Source: Bog-473 sp963726135 (GTDB lineage Bacteria; Actinomycetota; Acidimicrobiia; Acidimicrobiales; RAAP-2). Taken from it: a stretch of 64,000 nucleotides of DNA. The stretch spans positions 2,356,001 to 2,420,000 of the forward strand of contig CAVSBE010000008.1 of NCBI GenBank assembly GCA_963726135.1, given 5' to 3'. The translations under genes were made by a program, and so were the position numbers. How positions within the stretch are numbered: the first letter of the stretch is position 1; every line of letters starts with the position of its first letter. Below are positions 1 to 10,026 of this stretch, in pieces. The notes under the pieces were generated by a model, which ran no database searches, was not told where the DNA came from, and was given only the letters and a program-made list of their open reading frames with translations.

Positions 1-70
1 CGACGCCCCAACCATCGGCCAACGATCTGGTCACGGCATCGTCGTCGAGGTCGTGTGGTCGCGTCCGCAC
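1..70 (-). CDS. Phosphotransferase-like protein, 5' end only
   Basis: Only the first 23 codons are inside the window; the gene runs off the left edge. From a GTG at 70 the reverse strand reads RPHDLDDDAVTRSLADGWGV, which resembles the N-terminus of aminoglycoside/choline-type phosphotransferases, where a short acidic helix ends in DGWG before the glycine-rich loop. No strong ribosome binding site is seen. This is a weak call made from pattern memory; the fragment is too short to exclude chance. Confidence 0.3.
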   Translation of the reverse strand, partial: MRTRPHDLDDDAVTRSLADGWGV

Positions 71-375
71 CTGGGCCAAGCTATGACCGCTCGCGAAGGT
101 GCGCTGCGCTATTGGGCAGGACCCCCTGGTTCGAGTACTTGCGGTGGGTCCAAAGGCGCTCCTGGACGCCCAGACCTCTCCCGATTCGCCGAGTCGCCGG
201 CCTCGCGGTTTGGTATCGCACAGCCCCGATTGAGGTGAGAAGGGTATCCCCGATCGCCGGTGGAAGGGCCGTGAGGCCATGTCGGGATAGCTATGAAACC
301 TTCGCGCCTTCGCCCGGGCGGAGCGCACACGACCGGCTTACTATGTGCCGGAGCCTCGAGGATCGGAGAGTAGTC
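71..375. other. Intergenic stretch without a supported gene
   Basis: About 305 bases between the divergent left-edge fragment and the pentapeptide-repeat gene. Open frames here have no recognisable protein pattern. It presumably holds promoters for both neighbours, but no clear -35/-10 pair was found. Confidence 0.5.
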
Positions 376-1813
376 ATGGTTGGCCGTCTTGTGCGTAGAG
401 CGGGCGCAGTTCTGGCCCTGGCACTCGGACTAGTGACCCCCATCCTGGCGACGGCGGCGCCATCGCCGGCTGCTGCCGACATCGTTGTCAACGGCTGCAC
501 CATCGTCTCGAACCCCACCCCGACGCACTTCACCAACTGTCCCAACGCCACAAACCTGGCGGCGAACCTTTCTGGCCTCAACCTCTCGTATGCGAACCTG
601 GCGGGGTCGGCATTCGTGGTTTGCCCTACACCGAGCCCCGTCATGCCGCCCTGCACTGCCGCCAAGCTCACCAATACAAACCTGACGGACGCCAACCTGT
701 CAGGTGCGACCCTCTATGACGCGGTCTGTTTCTGCCAACCTGAACCGTTTGTTCAAGCCGCGGGGGCCGATTTGACCGATGCCGATCTGGCGGGAGCCAA
801 CCTCGCGCAAACCAGTGTCGGCCTGGCCGCCTTCACGGGGGCCAATCTCGGCGGGGCCAACCTGACCAACTCCAACATCGGTGGCGACCTCACGAACGCC
901 AATCTGACCGGGGCGATCCTCACGGGTGCAACCTTTTCGTACACAATCTCCTTCGCTGGCGTCACCGAGTACAGCGACCTTGACCGGCGCCAACCTGACC
1001 GGCACCATCCTCGTTCCGCCGAACCAGAGCGTGACGGCGACCAGCCCGGCCGGCGCGGTGGCGACCTGGTCCACACCCGCGGGTCTCCCCGGGGCGACGC
1101 CGGGCAACTGCACACCCACGTCGGGGTCCACCTTCCCGCTCTTCTCGACGAACACCGTCATTTGCCAGGTCCTCGACGGCGCGGGCGACGTTGCGACGGG
1201 GACCTTCGAGGTGTACGTGAGCCCGACGACGCTGTACTTCACGCGGGTCCTGCTCCCCTCGGCGGGATCTGCGCCTTCAGGGAGTCAATGGCTCGACGCT
1301 GCCGCGGGTGACGGACCGGGGGTCACCAAGGTCCAGTTCGAGCTCACTGGGGGAACGCTCAACCAGGTAGTGATCGCCACCGCCGCGCCGACCCTCATCG
1401 GGTGGCTGGCCGAGTGGGACACCACCACCGTGCCCAACGGCTCCTACACGCTCCAAAGCGTTGCCACCGACGTAGCAAGCAATGTCAGCGTGAGCACGGG
1501 CGTCACGGTCACCGTGAACAACCCTCCACCGTCGACGACGATCGGATTGCCGGCGAACGGTGCCACTGTGACGGGCGGCCAATGGCTCGATGCAGGTGCC
1601 TCACCCGGCGTCACCAAAGTCGTCTACGAGCTCAACGGTGTAACCCTGACCAACGATGTCATAGCCACGGGGACCCCGACCTACGTCGGGTGGCTGGCGG
1701 GCTTCAACTCAACCAGTGTGCCGAACGGCAGCTACACCCTCACCAGCGTCGCCTCCTACGCCGGCGGGGTCAGCGGGACGAGCTCTGGCGTCTCCATCAC
1801 GATTTCAAATTGA
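376..1813 (+). CDS. Secreted pentapeptide-repeat protein with Ig-like modules, frameshifted
   Basis: Probable exported or cell-surface protein of unknown role. ATG 376 was chosen because GGAGAG lies 5 nt upstream. Residues 1-36 form a Sec-type signal peptide (Arg-rich start, Ala/Leu core). Pentapeptide repeats of the A-N/D-L-x-x kind follow to about residue 200. The frame then breaks: repeats continue in the next frame, which fits one extra base near 973. The second part (974-1813) adds two similar Ig-like modules of about 80 residues, each with QWLDA, a TKVxxEL strand and VPNGSYTL. Pentapeptide repeats fold as a right-handed beta-helix. If the extra base is real, translation stops at 1311 and the Ig-like part is lost. 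Confidence 0.75.
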
Positions 1814-1881
1814 GATCCTCGCGAGACGGGACTTAGGGTGCCCCGGTGAACCCGTGAGAGACACCTGTCCCAGCGTCGATC

Positions 1882-2430
1882 TCACACCCGTCGCGATGGT
1901 TCACGGCCCGAGTAGGCAAGGAGCTTGTCCTGGGCGGACGAGTCCGCAGCGATGCGTATCTCAGGCTTGAGCACACCTTTGCGCTGCTCTTCGGGCCAGA
2001 GGCCATGAGTCAGTGCATACGCCGCTTCAGGTAGACCGTCGGGCATCGTTGGGTCTTGTCCTGTGGAGACCGCCAAGTCCCACCCGTGGATCAGCTGGTC
2101 GCCAAATACGTTCCCGAGAATTGTCCCCGTCTTCTCCATGACGCCTGGCTGTCCAAAGGTGCGAAGCGTGTCGGCGCGGGCCTGATCAAAGTCCGAGCAC
2201 GGATCGTCGCTGAGAAGATCTGGCGGGTCTTCCGAAAGTGAAAGCGTGATGTCCTCACCCCATGCAACCCCCACGAAGTACCTCTGGATTTGAAGCATGT
2301 GGTTCAAGAGCGTTCGAACGTTCCACGGTTCGCATGTCGTTGGAGCATCGAGCTGAGCGACCGCACCGCGGACCTTTGTCCCCGTCCACACGCTCGTACG
2401 CTCGTACAGGTCCAACAGGTCGAAGTCCAT
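1882..2430 (-). CDS. DinB/TIGR03086-type protein
   Basis: Small four-helix-bundle protein of about 182 residues, similar to the TIGR03086 group related to the N-terminal domain of mycothiol-dependent maleylpyruvate isomerase. Typical points are the early helix with W-T-G-T-K, the PTTCEPWNVRTLLNHML segment, and FGDQLIHGWDLAVSTGQ, whose His residues are candidate metal ligands. The start at 2430 is favoured over an in-frame upstream codon because AGGAGGT stands just before this ATG. It lies downstream of the ABC transporter genes on the same strand, with a 140-nt gap. Substrate unknown. Confidence 0.75.
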   Translation of the reverse strand: MDFDLLDLYERTSVWTGTKVRGAVAQLDAPTTCEPWNVRTLLNHMLQIQRYFVGVAWGEDITLSLSEDPPDLLSDDPCSDFDQARADTLRTFGQPGVMEKTGTILGNVFGDQLIHGWDLAVSTGQDPTMPDGLPEAAYALTHGLWPEEQRKGVLKPEIRIAADSSAQDKLLAYSGREPSRRV

Positions 2431-2570
2431 GGAACCACCTCCTCGCAGTCTTCCCCGTGTGAATACCACTTGACGCTGATCGGTTTCCACCTATGACTGA
2501 AACCCTGGTCGTTGGGGAAATGAGAGAACGTAACCCGGACGGCTGACGCGAGAATCTGGTCGGGCGGCTG

Positions 2571-3867
2571 TCAGGTGCCAGCCTGAGCCGGGGTGTGGTC
2601 GAGTGCGAGCTGCCCGGTGTTCGCGTCGAAGTCGAAGAGCTCGCTATAACGGCCCCAGTCGATTGCGATCCTGAGCTGCTGCCGGGCCTCGTCCTCCGAG
2701 AATCCCCGGCGCAGCAAATCGAGGAAGAATCCCTCGCCCAGATTCCCGTCCTCGGTCGTGCTGAGCGCGTTGAAGATTGCCCGAACCAGTGGTGCCCGCT
2801 CGCGGGCCCGCCGAGCAAAGATCTGCTTCGACTCGAGGATGTCGGCAGCTACGAACGTCCGACCGTCGTCGGTGACCTGAAGGTCCGCATCGTCCACTTC
2901 GGCCAGTCCGAGGACCTGTGCGGCATCGACCAGCGGGAGCAGGTCGTCGACCTCGAACGTCAAATCATGGGCAAGCTTTGGCAGGTCCTCACGACCGCCG
3001 AGTGCAACAAGGATCTCGAGGAGTCCTGCCATGCCTCCGACGCTGGCCTGGGGCAACGGCGTGTCGATGGGGGACCCCTCCCCCGGCGCTACCTGGGTCC
3101 AGATGTGAGCGGGCGGCCTCGTGTCCCGACCGGTCATCAGCCCGTAGATCTGGTCGACCAGAGCCTCGAAGCTCTCGTCGTGGCGGTTGCGCGGCTGCGG
3201 GAACCCACAGGTGATCTCGGTCCGGATACGACCGGGATTTGCTCCCAGAACGAAGATCCTGTCAGCCAGGATCACCGCCTCTTCGATGTTGTGCGTGACG
3301 ATCAACATCGCCTTCGTCGGGAAGTCCCTCTGCTGCCACAGTCGGAGCAACTCGGCCCGGAGGTTCTGTGCGGTCAGCACGTCGAGTGCCGAGAACGGCT
3401 CGTCCATCAAGAGAGCGTCTGGCTCGACGACCAGTGCACGGGCAAACCCCACGCGCTGCCGCATTCCGCCGGACAGCTCCTTCGGATAGGCGGACTCGAA
3501 ACCGTCCAGACCGATCGTGTCAATCGCCCGCTCGGCACGGTCGCGTCGCTCGCCGCGCCTCGATGCCAAGGGCCTCTAATCCGAGCTCCACGTTCTGACG
3601 GACCGTCAGCCAGGGCAGCAGAGCGAAGCTCTGGAACACCATGGCGACTCCAGGATTGGCGCCATTGAGGGTCCGGCCGCGGTAGCTGACCTCCCCGGAA
3701 GTCGGCGCGATCAGCCCGGCGATGCAGCGCAGGAGTGTGCTCTTCCCGGAGCCGGAGCGTCCGAGCAGGGCCACGATCTCGCCTTCGCGCAGCTCGAGCG
3801 AGATGTCGTCGAGCACCGGAAGCGGGCTGCCATCAGGTGAGACGAACGACTTGGTGACGTGCGACAC
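2571..3867 (-). CDS. Nitrate/taurine-type ABC transporter ATPase, frameshifted
   Basis: ATP-binding subunit that would power the permease encoded just upstream. The first part (from GTG 3867) has the Walker A segment GRSGSGKST and the Q-loop region VFQSFALLPW. The second part has the signature LSGGMRQR, Walker B LLMDEP and the H-loop VTHN, then a C-terminal extension of about 180 residues like the AAA-associated C-terminal domain of NitT/TauT ATPases. The parts lie in different frames; one extra base around 3552 would explain it, since LGIEAR then runs into ERRDRAERA. The N-terminus is short: no better start exists in this frame, and a GTG in another frame further upstream hints at a second slip. 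Confidence 0.8.
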
Positions 3868-3980
3868 CTCGATGATGGTCGCCGGATCGGCGCCGGAACG
3901 GGCCGGGGTTCAGGTGAGATGTCGTCGCCACGGGAGGCCACCCTGGCTCACCCATACGGACCACGTCAACGTCGAGGTGA

Positions 3981-5726
3981 TCACAAGGTGAAGCGGCTCT
4001 CGGCCAGCGCATAGAGGCGGCGCCAGAACAGCCGGTTGGCCAATACGACGAATGCGCTCATCATGATGCCTCCGGCGATGAGGAGGGCGAACTTGCCCTG
4101 TATGGAGGCCGTGGCGATGTCGTCGCCAAGCCCGTACGCATGGAGGGTGTGGTGGTGCCAGCTGACGAGCTCGGCCACGATCGACGCGTTCCAGGCTCCC
4201 CCAGCGGCAGTGATCCCCCCGGTCACGTAGGCCGGGAAGATGGCCGGCAGGATGACCTGACGCCATCGCTGGCCCCGGGTGAGGCGCATCGTCACCATCA
4301 TCTCGCGGAGGTCGTTGGGGATGGGGCTCGCGCCGGCGATGACATTGAAGAGGATGTACCACTGCGCGCCGAGCATCATGAGAAGGATGGCCCCATAGTC
4401 GAGGGATATCCCGAGGTCGATGAAGATGAGGGTGGCAAACGGAAAGAGGAGGATGGCCGGGAAGCTGGCCAGGACCTGGACCACCGGCTCCGCGAAACGA
4501 GACAGCTTCGGGCTCATGCCGATCTTCACGCCTACGGGCACCCAGATCAGCGTCGAGATGCACAAGAGGACGACCACTCGGGCGAAGGTCGCCAAGCCCA
4601 GCCCGATCAGCTTGGGAAAGTGGGCGAAGCCCAGATGGGAGTTGAGGTAGATGAGCCCGATGACGGCAACGGATGCCGCGGCAGCGAAGATCACCGACCA
4701 GAAGATGACGTCGCCGACCTGACGCTTACGGGGATCCGTGCGGAGCGGGTACTCGGCCAGCCCGAACGGGCGGGTGATCCGGTCGAGGGTCCGTCCCACC
4801 GGGCGGCCCAGCCGACCGGCGATCTTCGGCACCGATGAGCGCTGCAGGATATCGAGCACCACGCTCTTCGGTTTGTCAGCCGACTCTGAGGTCTCAAGAC
4901 GGAACTTGTCCGACCAGGCGACCAGGGGCCGGAAGACGAAGAAATTGGTGCCGACCACAAGGATCACCATCACCACGATGGCGATGGTGACTTGCACGTA
5001 CGAGCCGTGGGCCACAGCGGCCGCCATGTAGCTCCCCATGCCCGGCAGGCTCTCCGAGATGCCCTGTCCCTTGATGAAGACGGTGACCGCCTCCGAGGCC
5101 GTGAGGAAGAACCATCCTCCCCCCATCGACATCATCATGTTCCAGACCAATCCGATCATTGAGCTGGGCACGTCGAGCTTCCAGAAGCGCTGCCACTTGG
5201 TCAACCTGTACATCCGTGCCGCCTCGTCCAGCTCGGTGGGTTGGGAGATGAGCGAGTGGTAGAAGCTGAAGGTCATGTTCCACGCCTGCGAGGTGAAGAT
5301 GACGAAGATCAAGGCCAATTCGAGTCCCAGCAGGTTGTTCGGGAAGACCTTGATGAAGAATGTCAGAGCAATGGGGAGGAAGACCAGGATTGGTATGGAT
5401 TGCAGGACGTCGAGGATCGGAACGAGGACCTTCTCGGCGCGGCGCAGCCGCGCGGCCGCCGTGCCGTAGACCAGAGTGAAGATCGTCGACAGGCCGAGAG
5501 CGATGAACATACGCAACAGCGACCGCGCCGCGTAGTACGGGACATTGGAGATGTCCGTCGAGATCACCACGGGGGTGCGACCGGGAGTGAAGTTGACGGA
5601 CATCGACTGACCGAGCCGGACGACCGTGTAGAGGACCCCAATGACCCCGGCGCCGACGACGACGTCTACCCAGCTGATCCCACGTCCACGGAGCACCTCG
5701 CGTACTGGGAGGGTCCGTATGGACAT
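3981..5726 (-). CDS. Fused two-domain NitT/TauT-type ABC permease
   Basis: Membrane subunit of an uptake transporter, about 581 residues. Two binding-protein-dependent permease domains are joined in one chain: the first around residues 20-285, the second around 350-580. Each has several hydrophobic spans and an EAA-type loop (ELDEAARMYRLTKWQRFWKLD, less well kept NDLREMMVTMRLTRGQRWRQV). Start 5726 was chosen over an earlier in-frame codon because the longer version adds a charged, low-complexity leader and an AAAGGCG stands before this ATG. The ATPase gene follows after 113 nt. No periplasmic binding protein gene is adjacent. Confidence 0.87.
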   Translation of the reverse strand: MSIRTLPVREVLRGRGISWVDVVVGAGVIGVLYTVVRLGQSMSVNFTPGRTPVVISTDISNVPYYAARSLLRMFIALGLSTIFTLVYGTAAARLRRAEKVLVPILDVLQSIPILVFLPIALTFFIKVFPNNLLGLELALIFVIFTSQAWNMTFSFYHSLISQPTELDEAARMYRLTKWQRFWKLDVPSSMIGLVWNMMMSMGGGWFFLTASEAVTVFIKGQGISESLPGMGSYMAAAVAHGSYVQVTIAIVVMVILVVGTNFFVFRPLVAWSDKFRLETSESADKPKSVVLDILQRSSVPKIAGRLGRPVGRTLDRITRPFGLAEYPLRTDPRKRQVGDVIFWSVIFAAAASVAVIGLIYLNSHLGFAHFPKLIGLGLATFARVVVLLCISTLIWVPVGVKIGMSPKLSRFAEPVVQVLASFPAILLFPFATLIFIDLGISLDYGAILLMMLGAQWYILFNVIAGASPIPNDLREMMVTMRLTRGQRWRQVILPAIFPAYVTGGITAAGGAWNASIVAELVSWHHHTLHAYGLGDDIATASIQGKFALLIAGGIMMSAFVVLANRLFWRRLYALAESRFTL

Positions 5727-5917
5727 CGGATCGCCTTTCTCGGTCACGCGGGAACGACCGGAATCTATCCGCAGAACGCGGCGTCGGAACGATCCCCGGG
5801 CGGATCCATTCCGCGTGACGCGCCCGACTGCCGATTGTTCACGCTCGTCGGGTGGCACTTGATGCGATCGAGCTCACTCCAGAGGGAACTTGGACGAACT
5901 GGCTGAGGTCTCGGTCT

Positions 5918-7501
5918 CTAGCCGAATTGACCGACCGCACCCAACAGCGGCGGCGTCGAGATCGATTGCCCCGACAGGCGGGAGAGCGCGGTGAGGTCGC
6001 TGAGCCACACTCCGAGGTACGTCGCGACGACTGTCGGAATGGTCGAGGTACCGCTTCGCACAGTCGCATGGGGCTGGGCCGCGGCGCGGCTGCCCGGGGG
6101 GAGCGGAACCGGGACTGAGACATTGTCTGTTGGCCCCGGGTCGCGGATGGCCTGAGCCTGCGAGCCGACCCGAGCCATGTTCACCGGCGTGCCCTCGAGT
6201 CCGAGTGCCGGGACGTGCGTCGGAACTTGCCGCTCACTGTTGCTGATCCCCTCGAACTGACCGATCCAGGTCGGCAGGTCGACGTCGTTCACTCCCTTCG
6301 TTTGCACTCCAATGATGATCTTCGTGTAGTCCGGATTCCAGTAGAACTCCGGAACCACGCCGTTGGGGAAGTCGGTGAGTTGCCTGATCGCCTTGGTGCT
6401 GACATCGACCGCATAGAGATTGGAATTGAAGTCCGAGCCGACGAAATCCGAGAGGAACTGGAGCGTCTGTGTCGAGCCCGTATTCGGAGCGTCGAAGCCC
6501 GTTCGCATTGCCGCGGAGACGATCAGGTCGTACCAGGAGTACTGGGGATTGCTCCGGTTGGACATCATGACCACTGTCTTCATGTCCGGCGTGAAGATCG
6601 CCTGCTCGTTGTAGGCGGGCGTGTCGTCGCTGATCTTCGTCACACGCGGGTGCATGGGCGAGGCACCTCGTCCGTAGAGGCGCATGAAATAGAGCTGCAT
6701 ATGTCCCCAGCCCGGAGGGGTTGATTGATACGGCGATCTGAGTCCGCCGGCTGCAGAAAACAGGAACCCACTGCCGTCGGGAGCCCAGGGTTGGGTCTCA
6801 TAGGCGCCATAGGGCTTGCCGACGACGCTGACGTTCTGTAGTGACGGCACCCCGTTCTTGACTGTGAAGTCACCGATCAGCATCTCCCAGGTCTGACCGC
6901 CTTCGGAGAGCGAATTGGCTTCGGTGTGCGTCCAGACGATCTGCTTTCCATCAGGGGACCAGTAGGCGTGGAAGTTGTCGTAGGGGATCCCGCTCGACGA
7001 CGTATAAGCCGCGCCGCCATTGGGATCGGAGTTCGTCGTCAGCCGGTAAGGGTCCGAACCATCTTCATGCAGGACGTAGAGATCGCCGCCATAGCCGCCG
7101 AAGCCGGGAGCGCCGGTGTGCACGGCCTGCTGACCGTAGGACTCGAACAGGATCCAGCCGCCCCGGGGCCGCTCTTGCGGGAAGGCGCTCGGACCTTCGA
7201 CCCTGTCGCACGTCAAGCACTGCTGATCGCTTCCATTGAGGTTCCCGCGATAGATCTGGCTCACTCCAGCACTGTCGAGTTGTCCCGAGAGGACTTTGCC
7301 ATCACCCGTCCACGAAGCCGCCTGGCCAAATGCGTAGCTGTTCTCGTTGATCGTAAACGAAGCACCGAAGTAGGGACTGATCGAGGACTTTTCGGCTGCG
7401 GCGACCCGCCCGATGGAAATGACCAACAAGGCGCAGAGTGCCAGAGCGAAGCCAGCCCCGTGCCGACAATCGAGCATTGGCATGCTTGAGCGCTTTCTCA
7501 C
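5918..7501 (-). CDS. Secreted TolB-like beta-propeller protein
   Basis: Probable exported protein of 527 residues. A signal peptide covers about residues 1-36 (RKR start, Leu/Ala core, VAAA before EKSS). The body carries PD40/WD40-like TolB blade patterns: YWSPDGKQIVWTH, PWAPDGSGFLFS, FTPDMKTVVMMSN and YWNPDYTKIIIG, plus LYVLHEDGSDPYRLT. Such propellers usually bind partners or carbohydrates; no catalytic motif is seen. Start is GTG 7501; ATG 7483 would also leave an intact signal peptide. The NitT-type permease follows 190 nt downstream on the same strand, but a functional link is only a guess. Confidence 0.8.
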   Translation of the reverse strand: MRKRSSMPMLDCRHGAGFALALCALLVISIGRVAAAEKSSISPYFGASFTINENSYAFGQAASWTGDGKVLSGQLDSAGVSQIYRGNLNGSDQQCLTCDRVEGPSAFPQERPRGGWILFESYGQQAVHTGAPGFGGYGGDLYVLHEDGSDPYRLTTNSDPNGGAAYTSSSGIPYDNFHAYWSPDGKQIVWTHTEANSLSEGGQTWEMLIGDFTVKNGVPSLQNVSVVGKPYGAYETQPWAPDGSGFLFSAAGGLRSPYQSTPPGWGHMQLYFMRLYGRGASPMHPRVTKISDDTPAYNEQAIFTPDMKTVVMMSNRSNPQYSWYDLIVSAAMRTGFDAPNTGSTQTLQFLSDFVGSDFNSNLYAVDVSTKAIRQLTDFPNGVVPEFYWNPDYTKIIIGVQTKGVNDVDLPTWIGQFEGISNSERQVPTHVPALGLEGTPVNMARVGSQAQAIRDPGPTDNVSVPVPLPPGSRAAAQPHATVRSGTSTIPTVVATYLGVWLSDLTALSRLSGQSISTPPLLGAVGQFG

Positions 7502-7727
7502 GACTTGCCCCCGGAGGTCAGGCTCTCGGCGTGTCTCGAAGGCGTGCCCAAGGATGCTGACTCGGAACCGAAAGAATCACCACGCCACGAATCCACCGAA
7601 ATTTATGGTACGGACACGCCCTTGGCCACTCGGCGGCGCCGGCCAGGAGGTGACCTCGTTGTCCCTTTCCACGCGACGGTGCCAGCCATACGCAGGCAGG
7701 CCCTCCACCGAGAGCAATACTCAGATT

Positions 7728-8090
7728 ATGGAGCGGACATCCGGCCAAGGGTCGTTGAGAGACGAGCTTCGTCGGACGCTGACCGCGGCTATGAAAACTT
7801 GCGACGTCGTGCACAGCCGCGCTCCGCACAGCGCTGGGAGCGATCGACAACGCCGAAGCCGGGGACGTGTCTCGTCAATCGGGATCCGGCGACGGACCCA
7901 TCGCTGGCGCGGTGACAGGTCATGGCGCCGGGAACGTTGCGCGGCGTGAGCTCTCCGAAGCCGATATCGGAGCGTCGTGGAAAGCGGAGTGGCGGACCGG
8001 GAGGCGGCAGCAGCTCGCTACGATCAGCTGGGTCGACATGACGACGCCATCCGGTTACGCCACGAGGCAGCCGTTCTCGCCGCCCTCTTT
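7728..8090 (+). pseudogene. Decayed GatB/YqeY-domain gene
   Basis: Three consecutive frames together rebuild a YqeY-like protein of the usual size (about 150 residues). Frame one from ATG 7728 gives SLRDELRRTLTAAMKT; one extra base near 7812 leads into TAALRTALGAIDNAEAGDV and GAGNVARRELSEADIGA; one missing base near 7975 leads into VADREAAAARYDQLGRHDD and EAAVLAALF. Each block matches the expected order of the family (tRNA amidotransferase-associated fold). No stop is found at the expected end, so the 3' limit is approximate. Two opposite indels and a lost stop favour true decay over one sequencing error. Confidence 0.65.
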
Positions 8091-8205
8091 CATCAGAAGT
8101 GGGCGGGCTCCGGGAGAGCCAATCCGGCGCATGGTCACCGATCCGATCCGGTCGGACATGTCGTCCAGCCTCGACGTCGGTTGCGATCCGCCAGCGGTAG
8201 ACGGG

Positions 8206-8943
8206 TCATACCCGGGACGGTTTGGGCACCACCATGTCGTGCCGAACGGCGGCCCACCGCAGGAGCACCATGAGCCGGATAGCCCACCAGCCGGGGTCGA
8301 TCTCACCCTTGGCCATCGACAGTCGCCCCGACGTCGTTACGGCGTGGTGGTTGTTGTGGAGTCCCTCGCCGGCGACGAACCAAGCCAGCCATTGGTTGTT
8401 TGTCGCCAGGTTGTTATGCGGCCGCTTCCCCCATTTGTGCCCGATGGCATTGATAGCGCCGCCCCCGAGCACGTATGTCGATGCATGGACGACAGACACG
8501 ATCAACGCGATCTCCCATCCGAACACTCCGATCAGTAGTCCCACGCCGAGCCCAAGGCCGACCAAAGCGTGGTTGAACAGAAGCTTGTCCCAGCGGTCGC
8601 CCGGAAGGTCGCGCGCGTAGCGGTTTACGGTCACGGTGTTCCGGGCGACCCTTCGGTAGAGAATGGCATTGCCGAACTGGACGAGCGGGTAGCCAAAGAC
8701 GACGGGCGAGTGCGGATCGCCCTCCTTGTCAGTGTGTGCATGATGCTTGCGGTGCACCGCCACCCACTGGCGAGGTCGGGTACCCGTCGACATCCAAATG
8801 ACGAACCGGCAGGCGAATGCCACCGACGGCTTGAGAGTGACAGCCCGGTGGGCCAGAGTCCGATGCAGGTACACCGTCGTGACGATGAAAGCGATTTGGG
8901 AGATCAGCAGCCCGATGAGGACGGCCTCGACGACCGCGGGCAC
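8206..8943 (-). CDS. Acyl-CoA/fatty acid desaturase
   Basis: Integral-membrane di-iron desaturase of 245 residues, expected to put a cis double bond into a fatty acyl chain at the inner membrane. The three histidine boxes are all present: HRTLAH (27-32), HRKHH (64-68) and HNNHH (196-200, inside GEGLHNNHHA), as in stearoyl-CoA Delta9 desaturases. Hydrophobic spans lie at about 5-25, 125-155 and between boxes two and three. The length is short compared with eukaryotic members but normal for small actinobacterial ones. Start is GTG 8943. It stands alone, divergent from the chorismate-lyase-like gene. Confidence 0.87.
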   Translation of the reverse strand: MPAVVEAVLIGLLISQIAFIVTTVYLHRTLAHRAVTLKPSVAFACRFVIWMSTGTRPRQWVAVHRKHHAHTDKEGDPHSPVVFGYPLVQFGNAILYRRVARNTVTVNRYARDLPGDRWDKLLFNHALVGLGLGVGLLIGVFGWEIALIVSVVHASTYVLGGGAINAIGHKWGKRPHNNLATNNQWLAWFVAGEGLHNNHHAVTTSGRLSMAKGEIDPGWWAIRLMVLLRWAAVRHDMVVPKPSRV

Positions 8944-9150
8944 GTCACGAGATTAGCCCAGGAAGTCCGGTTGCGGACCGCAACGTGCCTTGAGCCGAAG
9001 GATTGGACATAGGGCGGTCCTCCGCCCGGGTGGAAGGACCCGTTTCCGCCGAAATGAGCAGGGCGTGTCACCACTCGTGAACAGCTGGCCCCGACCGACG
9101 ATCGGTCACCGGACTCAAGCCTTCCTCCGTGTCGGGAACGGTGCGATTCA

Positions 9151-9714
9151 ATGTTGGATGTGGCCAATCCGGGATCAGCCCTCTATCGGTCGCTACAGGA
9201 ATCGAACGGCACTGTGACCAGCTTCTTGGAGCACCTTGTCGGTGAGAAGATCGATGCTCGTCAGCGCCTGCACACGACGATTGGAGGCCGAGCTTCGAAC
9301 GACCTGCAGGTCGCAAGGGGCGAGCCGTTGCTTCATCGCGCTGCGACACTCCAGGGTCGGAGCTCTGGCCTCTCGTACTTGTACGCGCAAAGCGTCATCG
9401 CCACGAGTCGTCTGCCGACGAGGTTCCTTCACAGAATCGAATCGACCAACGACCCTATCGGTCGGATACTCGACGAGATGGCAATCGTTGTAACCCGTCT
9501 CGACCTCGGTCGGCCGAATAGCCAGACCGACTCTCGGCCGAGCTTTGATGTGAACGTCGATGACTGCCTGCTCACGCGGACGTACCGCATTGATTCCGAG
9601 CAGACCCCTGTGATGATCATCACTGAATGGTTTCTCTCGACACTCATGCCTTTCTTCCGTAGACGTAAGCGTGAAGAGGAGCCCGAGAGAGGATATCTAC
9701 CGGGCGACCGTTGA
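9151..9714 (+). CDS. Chorismate-pyruvate-lyase-like (DUF98) protein
   Basis: About 187 residues. The order LQESNGTVTSFLEHLVGE, LLHRAATLQGR, LYAQSVIATSRLP and EPIGR-like NDPIGRILDEM matches the chorismate lyase/UbiC-like fold of the DUF98 group, whose members release 4-hydroxybenzoate from chorismate or act on similar ring acids. The last third is less similar to the family. No partner genes for quinone or phenolic-lipid synthesis are nearby, so the true substrate is open. A start closer to LQESNG is possible; ATG 9151 is kept as the first codon giving the full fold. Confidence 0.6.
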   Translation: MLDVANPGSALYRSLQESNGTVTSFLEHLVGEKIDARQRLHTTIGGRASNDLQVARGEPLLHRAATLQGRSSGLSYLYAQSVIATSRLPTRFLHRIESTNDPIGRILDEMAIVVTRLDLGRPNSQTDSRPSFDVNVDDCLLTRTYRIDSEQTPVMIITEWFLSTLMPFFRRRKREEEPERGYLPGDR

Positions 9715-10026
9715 CCTGCACGGGAAGCAGAGCCGGATCACGCATCTGAGCATCCTCAGACGCACCCCAGGCAGCGCTCACCCGCTTCTGAAGTTGGTCA
9801 CACAGGATGGGGTCGAAAGGAGAGGGAACGGGAGCACCACCGCCCCGGTCCGTTTCAAAATGGCACCCCTCAAGTTCAGGTTTCCCCTCATATTCGGCGC
9901 CGGCGCGATCGCCGTTGTCGTCTTGCTCTCCATTGCCGGGTCGGAGCACTTGCAACCGACCGCCGATGTCGGAAGGTTCCCATGAGGCTCGCTGGGCGGC
10001 CAGGCTCGACCCCCGCCCCCTTCCGT
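9715..10026. other. Intergenic stretch without a supported gene
   Basis: Convergent gap of 312 bases. A short plus-strand open frame here includes one hydrophobic run (around 9870-9950, FPLIFGAGAIAVVVLLSIAG), which could be a single membrane helix, but codon pattern and context do not support a gene. Confidence 0.45.

Noticed and set aside
3867..3960. Second frame break at the start of the ABC ATPase gene
   Set aside because: A GTG upstream in another frame would give a more usual N-terminus after one slip, but the N-terminus of this family varies too much to place it.
9671..9985. Small plus-strand membrane-protein gene
   Set aside because: One hydrophobic run but no ribosome binding site, no family pattern and a start inside the preceding gene.
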